Part shown: positions 26,188 through 35,666 of the stretch, piece after piece
Layout of the letters: each line of letters starts with the position of its first letter
How positions within the stretch are numbered: position 1 is the stretch's first letter
Source of the DNA: Caldisericota bacterium
Lineage (GTDB): Bacteria > Caldisericota > JANLFM01
Direction of reading: 5' to 3'
Length of the DNA stretch: 64,000 nucleotides
Assembly: GCA_024655865.1 (NCBI GenBank)
Contig: JANLFM010000001.1
Coordinates: 110,938 to 174,937, forward strand
The notes under the pieces: generated by a model
What the model saw: the letters and a program-made list of their open reading frames with translations, nothing else
The model's database searches: none
Told to the model about the DNA's origin: nothing
Translations under genes and position numbers: made by a program

Positions 26188-26492
26188 TTGAGCACTCCCT
26201 TGTCTTTTTGAATTTCCACTTTCATCCCTTCCCTTAATGGCGTGATGCAAGTACGAATGTTTGGCTTGCCATCCACAACCATCAAGCAGGAGGAGCAATT
26301 ACCGATAGCACAGAAAAAACCACGAGGCCTGTGAAGGTTCACACTTTCCCTCATCTCATAGAAACCGTTGGCCACGAGAGCTGCAGCAATTGGCTCCCCT
26401 TCGTATCCCTCTACCTCTCGCCCTTCAAAAATGAATTTAACTTTTTTCTTGGGTGGGAAATTAAGGATAGGATGGACTGTGATCCTGCGCAT
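26184..26492 (-). CDS. [2Fe-2S] ferredoxin subunit (HcnA/SoxA N-terminal type)
   Basis: 102-aa plant-type 2Fe-2S domain with the spaced cysteines FCAIGNCSSCLMVV...TC of the HcnA / sarcosine oxidase alpha N-terminal family. It is the first gene of the five-gene dehydrogenase operon and overlaps the next by 4 nt. In HCN synthase and sarcosine oxidase this domain forms a tight complex with the flavin subunits. Confidence 0.88.
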   Translation of the reverse strand: MRRITVHPILNFPPKKKVKFIFEGREVEGYEGEPIAAALVANGFYEMRESVNLHRPRGFFCAIGNCSSCLMVVDGKPNIRTCITPLREGMKVEIQKDKGVLK

Positions 26493-26802
26493 GCGACCTC
26501 ATCTCCTTTCTTATTGGAAGGACAAAAGTCCCAAGGCTTATCATTAATTATGAATTTTACAACTCATTGCTTTATATGTAAATTGAGATAAACGGCAATT
26601 AAAGGCTGGGAAGTTCTTTTCTAATGATGTTTCTCGGGTTCTCATGTAAAATTTTAAATTTTATTTTTAATTTCGCTCAATTTTCCTGGCACGAGGAAAC
26701 GAATACTACAATTTCGAAAAGTTATTTTTTGATCCAAATTTATCAAGAGTGCTATAATTATTCTGGATTTATAGAAATAAATACTAAGGCCGTGGAGGCC
26801 AA
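26493..26802. promoter_or_regulatory. Divergent intergenic region
   Basis: 310 bp of A/T-rich DNA separate the minus-strand dehydrogenase operon from the plus-strand glycosyltransferase. A TATAAT -10 box lies at 26754-26759 on the plus strand, 44 nt before the glycosyltransferase start, with only a weak TTGATC-like -35 at 26729. No clear operator or riboswitch was recognised. Minus-strand promoter elements must also lie here but are not distinct. Confidence 0.45.
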
Positions 26803-27954
26803 ATGGCTTTATTTTTTGTTATTTTAATTTCGATATCTTGCTTTTACTGGCTGGTATTGATGGCCACCTCTCTGCATTTTTTCCATCAGCTATTCCCCTC
26901 AGCCAAAAGCCTGCCTCCGATATCCGTACTCAAGCCTGTGAAGGGGATTGACCCCGAAGCCTATGAAAGCTTTTCCTCCTTTTTGAAGCAGGATTATCCT
27001 GAGTTTGAGGTAATTTTTGGGGTGATGGACGCGAACGATCCCGCTATTCCCTTGATCAGGAGAATCCAGAGCGATTTTCCCGAAAGAAGCGTGAGCCTGG
27101 TAATTGCCCAACCATTCGGTACCAATCAAAAAACAGCGATTCTACACTCCCTCTCCAGGGAGGCCAAATATGACCTGCTGGTTCTTGCAGATTCCGACAT
27201 CAGCGTTAATCCTGATTTTCTTAAGCGGCTGGCCTCGTTTTTCCAGGACGAGAAGGTTGGCCTCGTGGGGTGCCTTTACCGCAGCTTGGGCATAAACCTC
27301 TGGAGCAAGGTGGAATCCCTATTGATTAGCACCTTTCTCCTGCCCTCGGGAATTCTTGGCCACCGCATACTAGGATTAAGGTACGCTTTTGGTGCGGCCC
27401 TGGCTGTTCGGCGCAAGGCTCTTTCAGACATTGGCGGGTTCGCCTCGTTCAAGAATCATGTGGCGGACGACCACGAGATAGCAAGGTTAATTCACAAAGC
27501 CGGCTGGAACATTCTCCTTATTCCTTACGTGGTCTCCAACCACCTGAATTGCGTATCTAAATCAGAATTCTGGGCTAGACAGTTGAGATGGATGAAAGTT
27601 GCCTTCGTTTGCCACAGGAGCGCCTATCCCGCCATCTTCCTTACCTTTTCTTTTCCCTTAGCGCTGCTCTTTGTCCTTCTTTCATCGTTTTCTCCCATCT
27701 CTCTCTGGTTTTTGGTCGTCACCTTTGGTGTCCGCTTTGTGGTAGGAGTTCTTATGGCTGATCTCCTGGAACACAAAGAGCTGAGGCGCTGGCTTTACTT
27801 GATGCCCCTGGTGGACCTGGTTTTCGCTTTTCTCTGGATTACAGCTCCTGTTTTTAAGAGGTTCACCTGGAGGCACGACGAGTACATCATCCTTCCTGAT
27901 GGCAGAATGGTTCCTATTGTTAGCGATGAATTGAAAGAAGTGCCCCGAGCTTGA
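26803..27954 (+). CDS. Membrane glycosyltransferase, GT21 (HpnI/ceramide glucosyltransferase-like)
   Basis: 383-aa membrane protein. An N-terminal helix is followed by a GT-A domain with SVLKPVKGIDPEAY, the DxD-type LADSDISV, a later D-D (VADDHEIARL), and the RQLRWMK motif typical of processive or GT21 enzymes. Three C-terminal hydrophobic helices follow. Closest named relatives are hopanoid-associated HpnI and ceramide glucosyltransferases. No other hopanoid gene is nearby, so the lipid acceptor is unknown. The ribosome-binding site GGAGG immediately precedes ATG 26803. Confidence 0.87.
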   Translation: MALFFVILISISCFYWLVLMATSLHFFHQLFPSAKSLPPISVLKPVKGIDPEAYESFSSFLKQDYPEFEVIFGVMDANDPAIPLIRRIQSDFPERSVSLVIAQPFGTNQKTAILHSLSREAKYDLLVLADSDISVNPDFLKRLASFFQDEKVGLVGCLYRSLGINLWSKVESLLISTFLLPSGILGHRILGLRYAFGAALAVRRKALSDIGGFASFKNHVADDHEIARLIHKAGWNILLIPYVVSNHLNCVSKSEFWARQLRWMKVAFVCHRSAYPAIFLTFSFPLALLFVLLSSFSPISLWFLVVTFGVRFVVGVLMADLLEHKELRRWLYLMPLVDLVFAFLWITAPVFKRFTWRHDEYIILPDGRMVPIVSDELKEVPRA

Positions 27955-28063
27955 CTCTTTAAAAATAATTCCCACCTTTACATAATTTACAATTCTTTAT
28001 TTGTTATTTTTAATGAGGCTTTGGTAAAGAGGAGATATACTCGCCTTAGGAAGGAAGGTAGAA

Positions 28064-29629
28064 GTGGCTCTCTGGAAGAAAGTTGTTGTGATCGTCGTAG
28101 TTATAGCCCTCCTTGTGTCCGGAGGGATTTATCTGGTATTGCGTTTCAGGGGCACCGGGGAGGCCCAGCCCATCGTGGCTAAGGTGGAGAGGGGAGAAAT
28201 CCAGCGAATACTGTCCTTTTCCGGTTCAATTAGCCACATCAATCAGGTAGAGGTAACCCCGAAAGTAGCAGGTAGGGTCTCGGAAATCCTGGTAAAGGTA
28301 GGAGACAGAGTGGAGAAAGGCCAGGAGTTAATCAAAATCGAGATTCCCGACCTTGATTATCAGATTGCTCAGGCTCAGCTCAACCTGGATGCTGCTCGTC
28401 TAAAACTCCAGCAATTAGAAGAAGGCCCTTCAGCGGAAGAACTTAATACTTTGAAGCTTTCCGTGGAAAAAGCTCAGCAGGATTTGATGAGGGCTGAAGA
28501 AAATTACAGCAGAGTATTGGAAACCGCCACCTTCACTGCTTCTGTTGCGGAAAAAGCCGTGAACGTTGCTGAAAGAAGATTGAAAGAGGCACAGGATAAT
28601 CTGGAGCTCACAAAAAAGAGCGTGGCGCAATCAATTCAAATAGCGCAAACCTCGGTAGACCAAGCACTTGAGGATGTGGAAAATGCTCCCAATGCTACAT
28701 CCAGGGAAGCAGCAGAGCGTAAGCTGAACCTGGCGGAGGAACAGCTGGAGGCTCAAAAAATTGCTGGGGAGCAGCAGATCAGGGCTGCCGAATCGCAGGT
28801 TAAAGCAGCCGAGGACTCCCTGGAACAGGCCAGGCAAAACCTGGAACAGAGAAAGTTGAGCAACAGAGATCTGATCGCACAAGCTGAAGCCGCCCTGGAA
28901 TCAGCCAGAATGGGCCTGAAAATTGCTCAGGCTCAATACGATCAGCGCTCAACTCAGGTATCTCCCACCACCATCGAACTTCAAAAGACGGCTATCGAGC
29001 AGGCCGAACTGACCCTGAATAACCTCCTTAAAGAAAAAGAGGATGCGGTAATTCGCTCTCCCTCTCAAGGAGTAGTGGGAATTTTAAATGTCAAAGTTGG
29101 GGATCCAGTCATGGTCAGCACTCCGCTGATTTCCCTTGTGGATCTCGATATGCTTGAGGTCCAGGCTAATATCCCTGAGGTAAACATCGGCTTCCTCCGC
29201 CCCTCAATGGAGGCCACGGTCAAAGCAGACGCTTTTCCTGATTTGGCATTCAAGGCAATCCTTTCTTATTTTAATCCTTTAGCCTCGGTTACCCAGGGCG
29301 TGGTGAACTACATCGCTCATTTTACCCTGGAGGAGAGCGCTATGACCTACCTTAAGCCGGGAATGACCGTGGAGCTGGAAATCGTTGTAGAAAAATCCAC
29401 CAATACCCTGATCATTCCTCGTCCTGCCCTTCATCAGGAAGGCTCCCAGGATTACGTTTACATCTGGGATGGGCAGAAGATGGAATACAGGGCGGTTAAA
29501 GTTGGTATTCAGAATGAAATCCAGGTAGAGATTAAGGAGGGCTTGAAGGAAGGCGAAGAAGTAGTGCTCTCTTTGAAGAGCAGCACGTTCACCCTTACCC
29601 ATCCCACCCCCTCCAGTTCTCTGCCATGA
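28064..29629 (+). CDS. HlyD/MacA-type periplasmic adaptor
   Basis: 521-aa adaptor (membrane fusion) subunit for an ABC exporter. It starts at GTG 28064 with one N-terminal transmembrane helix, then a split biotinyl-lipoyl domain (GRVSEILVKVGDRVEKGQ ... GVVGILNVKVGDPV) interrupted by a long coiled-coil hairpin of about 200 residues rich in Ala, Glu and Gln, then the beta-barrel and MP domains. The ATPase gene begins 6 nt after the stop. Together with the next two genes it makes a MacAB-like export system for peptides, lipids or drugs. Confidence 0.9.
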   Translation: MALWKKVVVIVVVIALLVSGGIYLVLRFRGTGEAQPIVAKVERGEIQRILSFSGSISHINQVEVTPKVAGRVSEILVKVGDRVEKGQELIKIEIPDLDYQIAQAQLNLDAARLKLQQLEEGPSAEELNTLKLSVEKAQQDLMRAEENYSRVLETATFTASVAEKAVNVAERRLKEAQDNLELTKKSVAQSIQIAQTSVDQALEDVENAPNATSREAAERKLNLAEEQLEAQKIAGEQQIRAAESQVKAAEDSLEQARQNLEQRKLSNRDLIAQAEAALESARMGLKIAQAQYDQRSTQVSPTTIELQKTAIEQAELTLNNLLKEKEDAVIRSPSQGVVGILNVKVGDPVMVSTPLISLVDLDMLEVQANIPEVNIGFLRPSMEATVKADAFPDLAFKAILSYFNPLASVTQGVVNYIAHFTLEESAMTYLKPGMTVELEIVVEKSTNTLIIPRPALHQEGSQDYVYIWDGQKMEYRAVKVGIQNEIQVEIKEGLKEGEEVVLSLKSSTFTLTHPTPSSSLP

Positions 29630-29635
29630 AGCAAT

Positions 29636-30367
29636 ATGCCTGTAATTGAAGTCCGCGAATTGAAGAAAAACTATCACTTGAGCAGGACCACGATCGTGCC
29701 TGCCCTGAGGGGAATCTCTTTTAAGGTGGAGGCCGGAGAATTCGTAGCCATTATGGGGCCCTCTGGCTCTGGCAAATCTACCTTGATGCACATCCTGGGA
29801 TGCTTGGACGTCCCCACATCCGGGGTCTACTTCTTAGAAGGTCAGGATACGCGCAAGCTCACGGATAACGAACTTGCCAGATTAAGGAATAGGAAAATCG
29901 GTTTCGTCTTTCAAAACTTCAACTTGCTCCCCAGGAACACGGCGCTGGAAAACGTGGAGCTTCCGTTAATTTACAACGATCATCGCGCACCGAGGGAGCT
30001 GGCGCGCAAAGCCCTGATCAAAGTTGGTCTGGAGGAAAGAATGAACCACAGGCCGAATGAGCTCTCTATTGGCCAGCAGCAGAGAGTAGCTATTGCACGG
30101 GCTCTGGTCACTAACCCGGCAATTATTTTGGCCGATGAACCCACGGGGAACCTGGACACCCGTTCTTCTGAGGAGGTTATGGCCATCATTCAGGAATTAA
30201 ACTGCGAGGGACACACGATAGTCCTGGTTACTCACGAACCGGATATTGCACAGCATGCCAAGCGCCTGATCAGGATCAAGGATGGACTCTTAATTGCTGA
30301 TGAACCTGTGAAGAAGCAATTTGACGCCCGGGAAATTTTGGCTTCCATGAGCTCGGAGAAGGGATAA
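29636..30367 (+). CDS. ABC transporter ATPase, MacB/LolD type
   Basis: 243-aa cytoplasmic ATPase. Walker A is GPSGSGKST (residues 41-49), the signature is [13 protein letters not shown] (LSxGQ with Ile replacing the usual Gly), and Walker B is [12 protein letters not shown], followed by the H-loop VTHEPD. The LDxPTSGxYxxxG pattern and the RN.[13 protein letters not shown] segment mark the MacB/LolD family. The permease ATG follows directly (stop 30367, start 30368). Confidence 0.94.
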   Translation: MPVIEVRELKKNYHLSRTTIVPALRGISFKVEAGEFVAIMGPSGSGKSTLMHILGCLDVPTSGVYFLEGQDTRKLTDNELARLRNRKIGFVFQNFNLLPRNTALENVELPLIYNDHRAPRELARKALIKVGLEERMNHRPNELSIGQQQRVAIARALVTNPAIILADEPTGNLDTRSSEEVMAIIQELNCEGHTIVLVTHEPDIAQHAKRLIRIKDGLLIADEPVKKQFDAREILASMSSEKG

Positions 30368-31591
30368 ATGAGGTTTTTACGCAATTTAAGAATTGCTCTC
30401 GGCGCACTCTTTCATAACAAGAGTCGGGCTTTTTTGACAATTTTGGGCGTGATCATCGGAGTGGCTGCCGTAATGATGATGCTTTCCATCGGTACCGGTG
30501 CGGAGGTAGCGGTGACAGAGGAAATCAAAGCCCTGGGGTCCAACCTCCTTCTGGTGGTTCCGGGCTCCATGACTGCTTCCGGAATAAGAACCGGAGGAGG
30601 AAGTACGACCTCCCTGACCCTGGACGACGCCCAGGCAATCTCTCGTATTCCCGGGGTCGTGGACGCCGTCCCTAGCATCCAGCGACAGGCTCAGGTAATT
30701 GTTGGAGAAAGGAACACGCAGACTTCGGTTGTGGGAACAAGCGCCAGTTACGAGAAAGTGTTGAATACTTCGGTAAGCGAAGGAAACTTTTTCTCCCCTT
30801 CTCAGGTGGAAAGGTGGGAAAGAGTAGCGTTAATTGGAGCAACTGTAAAAGATAACCTATTCCCCGATGCTAACCCCATAGGGAAAACTATTCAGATCGT
30901 GAACGGGCCAAGGAGGGTCAGTTTTCGCGTCATTGGTGTTCTGGAATCTAAGGGAGCGTCGGGTTTCGTGAACAGGGATGACCAGATCCTGATTCCCGTG
31001 ACCACGGCTCAAAAGCTCCTTTTTGGGGTTAAGAATATAGGCTCCATTACAGTCGAGGTTTCCTCCCCGGAGAAAATGGATCAGGTGTCCACAGAAATCT
31101 CCTCACTGCTTCGGCTCCGGCATAACATCCCTAAAGATAAGGAGAATGATTTCACTATTTTCAGCCAAAAGGACATATTGGGAACCCTGGGTTCCGTGAT
31201 GAATTACTTCACGATCGTCCTTGCAGGAATCGCCAGCATTTCCCTACTGGTGGGGGGAATTGGCATTATGAACATTATGCTTGTTTCTGTAACTGAAAGG
31301 ACCAGGGAAATCGGGTTAAGGAAGGCAATTGGAGCCTTAAAAAGGGACGTCGTACTTCAGTTCCTCCTGGAGGCCATAATCCTGTCCACTACGGGAGGAA
31401 TTATAGGGATTATTTTAGGCTACGGGGGCTCCCTGATCATCGCCAAAATTGCTGGCTGGCCCGCCGTGGTTACCCCTTTATCAATTCTTCTGGGATTTTT
31501 CTTCTCCATGGCCGTGGGCCTCTTTTTCGGAATTTATCCGGCCCAGAAGGCAGCAAGCCTCAACCCCATTGATGCCCTGCGCTATGAGTAG
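30368..31591 (+). CDS. ABC transporter permease, MacB/FtsX type
   Basis: 407-aa MacB-family permease with one N-terminal helix, a large extracytoplasmic MacB-PCD domain (residues ~45-280) and three C-terminal FtsX helices. GIMNIMLVSVTERTREIGLRKAIGA is the conserved coupling region that contacts the ATPase. The family acts as a mechanotransmitter rather than a classical channel. It completes the adaptor-ATPase-permease operon 28064-31591. The substrate is unknown. Confidence 0.93.
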   Translation: MRFLRNLRIALGALFHNKSRAFLTILGVIIGVAAVMMMLSIGTGAEVAVTEEIKALGSNLLLVVPGSMTASGIRTGGGSTTSLTLDDAQAISRIPGVVDAVPSIQRQAQVIVGERNTQTSVVGTSASYEKVLNTSVSEGNFFSPSQVERWERVALIGATVKDNLFPDANPIGKTIQIVNGPRRVSFRVIGVLESKGASGFVNRDDQILIPVTTAQKLLFGVKNIGSITVEVSSPEKMDQVSTEISSLLRLRHNIPKDKENDFTIFSQKDILGTLGSVMNYFTIVLAGIASISLLVGGIGIMNIMLVSVTERTREIGLRKAIGALKRDVVLQFLLEAIILSTTGGIIGIILGYGGSLIIAKIAGWPAVVTPLSILLGFFFSMAVGLFFGIYPAQKAASLNPIDALRYE

Positions 31592-31659
31592 AGTTTTCAC
31601 GAAATTTTAATTTTCCTGTGTTATACTTAAAAATTAATTAACGAAGGAGGTAGGTAAAA

Positions 31660-32223
31660 ATGATTGCATTGTGGATTGTCCTTGGATTGATAGTTTTAAT
31701 TCTAATCTGGGGCATCGCCACTTATAACGGTTTTATGGTCTTAAAAAGGCGAATCGAAAATGCCTGGGCGCAGATCGATGTCCAACTCAAAAGAAGATAC
31801 GATTTGATCCCTAACCTGGTAAATTCAGTCAAGGGATACATGAAATATGAGCAGGAAACCCTGAACAAGGTAGTGGACGCCAGGGCGAAGGCCGTTTCCG
31901 CCCAAACAATACCGGATAAAATCCAGGCTGAAGGTGCCCTTACTCAAGCCCTGAGGGGGCTTCTGGCGGTAGTGGAAAACTACCCTGATTTGAAAGCCAG
32001 CGAGGAAGTTTCTACCTTGATGGAGGAGCTTCGAAACACGGAAAACCTGATTTCCTTCGCCCGTCAGTTCTACAATGATAATGTCATGACCTATAACACC
32101 AAGCTTTCCATCTTCCCGGCTAACGTCGTCGGGAACATGTTTGCCTTTAAACCGGCTACTTTCTGGGAGATAGCCGCTGCCGAGGAACGGGAGGCACCAA
32201 AGGTAGATCTTACCAAGCTATAA
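31660..32223 (+). CDS. lemA: LemA family protein
   Basis: 187-aa membrane protein. An N-terminal helix is followed by a helical bundle with the conserved NGFMVLKRRIENAWAQIDVQLKRRYDLIPNLV-type region (motif residues ~22-55) and RQFYNDNVMTYN near residue 130. LemA is widely found next to HtpX-type M48 proteases and is thought to be part of a membrane stress response. AAGGAGGTAGG precedes ATG 31660 and a TATACT-like -10 lies just upstream. Only one nucleotide separates it from the first M48 gene. Confidence 0.93.
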   Translation: MIALWIVLGLIVLILIWGIATYNGFMVLKRRIENAWAQIDVQLKRRYDLIPNLVNSVKGYMKYEQETLNKVVDARAKAVSAQTIPDKIQAEGALTQALRGLLAVVENYPDLKASEEVSTLMEELRNTENLISFARQFYNDNVMTYNTKLSIFPANVVGNMFAFKPATFWEIAAAEEREAPKVDLTKL

Positions 32224-32224
32224 A

Positions 32225-33199
32225 ATGAGCGTTTTCAGCTTCTGGGAAGAACAGAGAAAGAACGTCACAAGAAGCTACCTCTTAATTTTCTTTTTCGTCA
32301 TCCTCATGGGGGGTTTCGGCTTCCTCATCGACTATTTCTTTGAAACCGGGCCCTGGTTCACTGTGGTCTTTTTGGGGGTAGCTCTAATTCAGGTGCTGGT
32401 GGGGGTGCTCTCTGGCCCGAGTCTGGTTCTCTCTTCGGTAGGGGCACGGCCCATCAATCCCCTTGATCCAGAGCATAAGCAACTGGAAAACATTATTAAC
32501 GAGATGGGGATTGCCTCCGGACTAAAGCCTTTGCCCAAGATCTATTATATTCCTGGGGAAAAGTCCATCAATGCCTTTGCTACAGGGTTAAAGAGCGAAA
32601 ACGCTTATATCTGCGTCACCGAGGGCTTACTTGAGGCCCTGAATCGGGAGGAAACTCAGGGGGTCATTGCCCACGAGTTGAGTCACATCTACAACAAAGA
32701 CATGCTCTACATGACGCTTCTTTCTGCTATTTTAGGCGCAGTGGTAATCATCCAGGTGATGGCCTTCAGGGGAGCCTGGTTAGTGGCGCGGACGGGCGGC
32801 GGAAGATCGAGAAGGGACTCCTCAGGATGTGCCTACGCCATCGTCTTTCTGATCGTAGTGGGGCTTCTGGCCACCATATTTGCTTTCCTGGGCCGCATCC
32901 TTCTTTTTGCCGTATCTCGCCAGAGAGAGTATCTGGCGGACGCCAAGGCTGCGGAGTTCACAAGAAACCCTCAGGGGTTGGCTTCAGCTTTAAGAAAAAT
33001 AGCTCTAACTGCAGGAAAGGTTCAAAACGCCAGTATCGCTACCGCGCATCTTTTCATCTCTGATCCCTTAAAAAGAAAAGTCAACGAAAAAGAGGGGTTT
33101 TTCGCCAACCTTTTCAGCACTCATCCCCCGATCTATAAAAGGATAGCCCGGTTAGAAGGGAAAAGCCCGGAACAGGTATTAATGGAGCTGGAGCAGTAA
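32225..33199 (+). CDS. M48 (HtpX-like) membrane zinc protease, copy 1
   Basis: 324-aa integral membrane peptidase that degrades misfolded membrane proteins. Two N-terminal helices are followed by H150-E151-x2-H154 (AHELSHIYNKD), two more helices, and the third ligand Glu in REYLADAKAAEF; the FSTHPP(I/L)xxR(I/L) C-terminal motif is present. It begins right after lemA. Copy 2 (33268-34320) aligns throughout, so the pair arose by tandem duplication. Confidence 0.92.
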   Translation: MSVFSFWEEQRKNVTRSYLLIFFFVILMGGFGFLIDYFFETGPWFTVVFLGVALIQVLVGVLSGPSLVLSSVGARPINPLDPEHKQLENIINEMGIASGLKPLPKIYYIPGEKSINAFATGLKSENAYICVTEGLLEALNREETQGVIAHELSHIYNKDMLYMTLLSAILGAVVIIQVMAFRGAWLVARTGGGRSRRDSSGCAYAIVFLIVVGLLATIFAFLGRILLFAVSRQREYLADAKAAEFTRNPQGLASALRKIALTAGKVQNASIATAHLFISDPLKRKVNEKEGFFANLFSTHPPIYKRIARLEGKSPEQVLMELEQ

Positions 33200-33267
33200 A
33201 AGAGTCCGGGATCCCATGTCAAGGTTTCTCCCTATGAATGGGCGGTTAGAAGAATAAATAGTCCCTA

Positions 33268-34320
33268 ATGGCAGTCATCAATTTTTACTTTGAGGAAAAA
33301 AGGAACAAGCGCAGAAGCTTTTTTCTAATTGTGCTTTTCATCACAACAATGGGGCTTTTCGGACTCCTTGTGGACTCCGGGTTAGATTCTTTTCCCTGGT
33401 TTACCGCGGCTTTCCTCATTCTGGCGCTCGGGCAAGTTCTTTTAGGGATATACTTCGGACCAAAAATGGTTCTCAATTCGGTAGGGGCGAAAATAATTTC
33501 CTCCAAAAACCGGGAACACCGAGAGCTTCATAATATCTTGAACGAACTTTGCGTGGCCTCCGGATGGTGCCCGCAGCCAAAAGTTTATTACATTCCCAAA
33601 GACCCTAACATTAATGCTTTTGCTACTGGGGTATTCCGGGATGATTCATATATCTGTGTTACGGAAGGCCTTTTAGAAACCCTGGGGCGCGTGGAGACCC
33701 AGGGAGTAATCGCTCATGAGCTAAGCCACATTCAGCATAGGGACACCCTTTATATGACCCTGATTTCCTCCATTCTGGGGGCAACTATGTTGATTAAGTC
33801 GATTTCCTTCGAAGTACTGCGGGGGTCTTTCTCAAGGAAGGATGATTCTGAAGGAATTTCCTTTGGGTGTAGTGCAATGTTTTTCTATCTCTTTTTCGTG
33901 TGGATTCTGGCAGCCATTTTTTCCTTTCTGGGGCGCATCCTGCTTTTTGCTATCTCGCGCTCCAGGGAATACCTTGCCGATGCCCATGCCGTAGAGCTCA
34001 CCAGAAACCCCTTTGGTTTGAGTCAAGCCCTGCGCAAAATTGCAATTAAGAACATTAGAAACCCAAAGGCTTCTCTGGCAATCGCTCACCTTTTCATCTC
34101 AGATCCTTTGAAAAGGGCTGTGAATGAAAGAAGCGGATTCTGGGCAGACCTCTTCAGCACTCACCCTCCCATACATCTGCGCATCGCTAAATTGGAGAAC
34201 AAGGCGCCACAAATGGTACTGCAAGAACTGGAGGAAGAGTTTTCCTCTTTAAAGGCGCCCCACACAACCCCTTTAAACCAGAAAGAGGGGGAGCAAAAAG
34301 AGGAACCTCGAGAGGTATAA
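33268..34320 (+). CDS. M48 (HtpX-like) membrane zinc protease, copy 2
   Basis: 350-aa paralogue of the preceding gene with the same layout: H150-E151-x2-H154 (AHELSHIQHRD), Glu ligand in REYLADAHAVEL, and FSTHPPIHLRI. It carries an extra hydrophilic ~25-residue C-terminal tail. Residues before the HExxH (SYICVTEGLLETLG) match copy 1 almost exactly, while the N-terminal helix and loops have diverged. Both copies keep every catalytic residue, so both should be active. The aminotransferase dat begins 13 nt downstream. Confidence 0.92.
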   Translation: MAVINFYFEEKRNKRRSFFLIVLFITTMGLFGLLVDSGLDSFPWFTAAFLILALGQVLLGIYFGPKMVLNSVGAKIISSKNREHRELHNILNELCVASGWCPQPKVYYIPKDPNINAFATGVFRDDSYICVTEGLLETLGRVETQGVIAHELSHIQHRDTLYMTLISSILGATMLIKSISFEVLRGSFSRKDDSEGISFGCSAMFFYLFFVWILAAIFSFLGRILLFAISRSREYLADAHAVELTRNPFGLSQALRKIAIKNIRNPKASLAIAHLFISDPLKRAVNERSGFWADLFSTHPPIHLRIAKLENKAPQMVLQELEEEFSSLKAPHTTPLNQKEGEQKEEPREV

Positions 34321-34333
34321 TTGAGACTAAAAT

Positions 34334-35206
34334 ATGCCTATGAACGGAAACGGTTTAGTCTGGCTTAACGGAAGTTTTATGAGTTTTGAGGAAGCGAGGA
34401 TCTCGATTGAGGATCGAGGCTTCCAGTTCGCAGATGGAGTCTATGAGGTCGTAAGAGTCTATGATGGCAAACCTTTTACTTTCCAGGAACATTTAAAAAG
34501 GTTAAGGCAGAGCGCTTCCCTGATCGAGCTCGATTTTAAAATAGAGGACGATAGGCTCAAAGAAATCGGGCAGGAACTGGTTTCTCGCTCAGATCTAAAG
34601 GACGCCGAGCTTTACATCCAGATCACAAGGGGAGTAGCTCCCCGTTCCCACGCCTTCCCCAGGGAGATTTACCCGACTATCCTGCTCTCCATTCGCCCCG
34701 TGCGCCCTTTGCCCGAAGGAGCTCTGGAAAAGGGAGTGAGCGCTATTACCCTTCCTGATGAGCGCTGGGCCCGATGCAATATCAAATCCATTTCCTTGCT
34801 GCCTAACGTGCTCGCTAAGGAAAAGGCCCGGAGGGCCGGGGCCTACGAAGCTATTTTTATCAGGAACGGCATCGTCACGGAAGGGGCCTCTTCCAACATT
34901 TTCCTTCTCCTTGAGGGAGTTTTGCGCACTCCCCCTGCTGACTGGCGCATCTTGAGAGGGATCACCAGGGACTTGGTTTTAAATTTAGCAGGAAAAGAAG
35001 GGCTACCTTCCAAAGAGGAGGAATTCGGAGTAGAGAAGCTTTATCAGGCAGAGGAGGTTTTTATTACCAGTACGGCCATCGAGATCCTTCCCGTCGTAGA
35101 GATAGACAAAAGGAAAATTGGTGCAGGCAAGCCAGGAACAGTTCAGCACCTCCTCTATCAAAAGTTCAAGCAATTAGTCAAAGAAAATCCCGCACCTGCC
35201 CTCTAA
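34334..35206 (+). CDS. dat: D-amino-acid aminotransferase (class IV)
   Basis: 290-aa fold-type IV PLP enzyme that interconverts D-alanine and D-glutamate and so can supply D-Glu for peptidoglycan. Features: FQFADGVYEVVRVYDGKPF, DERWARCNIKSISLLPNV with the Schiff-base Lys in NIKS and the DAT-type RWxRCxIK context, and GASSNIFL with the phosphate cradle. Branched-chain aminotransferases would differ around RWxRC. Alanine racemase, encoded at 48562-49674, would supply D-Ala. A terminator follows. Confidence 0.88.
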   Translation: MPMNGNGLVWLNGSFMSFEEARISIEDRGFQFADGVYEVVRVYDGKPFTFQEHLKRLRQSASLIELDFKIEDDRLKEIGQELVSRSDLKDAELYIQITRGVAPRSHAFPREIYPTILLSIRPVRPLPEGALEKGVSAITLPDERWARCNIKSISLLPNVLAKEKARRAGAYEAIFIRNGIVTEGASSNIFLLLEGVLRTPPADWRILRGITRDLVLNLAGKEGLPSKEEEFGVEKLYQAEEVFITSTAIEILPVVEIDKRKIGAGKPGTVQHLLYQKFKQLVKENPAPAL

Positions 35207-35227
35207 GGACTTAGGGGATGTATTTCA

Positions 35228-35258
35228 CCCCAGGAAAATGTGAAACATTTTCCTGGGG
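35228..35258 (+). terminator. Terminator-like hairpin after dat
   Basis: A perfect 14-bp stem (35228-35241 with 35245-35258) with a 3-nt GAA loop follows the dat stop by 22 nt. The downstream T-run is weak, so it may be a stabilising hairpin instead. Confidence 0.65.
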
Positions 35259-35297
35259 GCCTTAATAGCTGAAAATGCTGGCCAAGGAGGAAGAAGA

Positions 35298-35666
35298 ATG
35301 AAGATTGAGTACCCAATTACCTTTTTTTATGTCCGCAACCTGGAGAAAGAAACTTCTTTTTACCGCGACATTTTGGGGTTCAAGCTGGTCTTGGACCAGG
35401 GATGGATCAAATATTTTGCGTTAAACGATCACGCTCAACTGGGCCTGGTGGACGCCTCACGTGGATCGATTAAAGCCAGCGAGGACAAGCCTGTCCTTCT
35501 TTCCTTTGTGGTTGACGACCCGGACGCTTATTATCAACGCTTGAAGGAAGCCCAATACGAGAAGCCAGTTCCCGAGCCAGTGACCAGAGAAGACATTGGC
35601 ATTCGCGCTTTTATTTTCGAAGATCCGGAAGGCTACAAGTTAGAGTTCCAGAAGTTCCTGAAATAA
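35298..35666 (+). CDS. VOC (glyoxalase/bleomycin-resistance) family protein
   Basis: 122-aa single vicinal-oxygen-chelate module. FYVRNLEKETSFYRDILGFKL is the classic N-terminal beta-alpha unit, and the C-terminus ends FIFEDPEGYKLEFQKF with the metal-ligand Glu. It is a stand-alone gene with GGAGGAAGAAG before the ATG. Substrate cannot be inferred; relatives include glyoxalases, antibiotic-resistance proteins and methylmalonyl-CoA epimerase. Confidence 0.9.
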   Translation: MKIEYPITFFYVRNLEKETSFYRDILGFKLVLDQGWIKYFALNDHAQLGLVDASRGSIKASEDKPVLLSFVVDDPDAYYQRLKEAQYEKPVPEPVTREDIGIRAFIFEDPEGYKLEFQKFLK

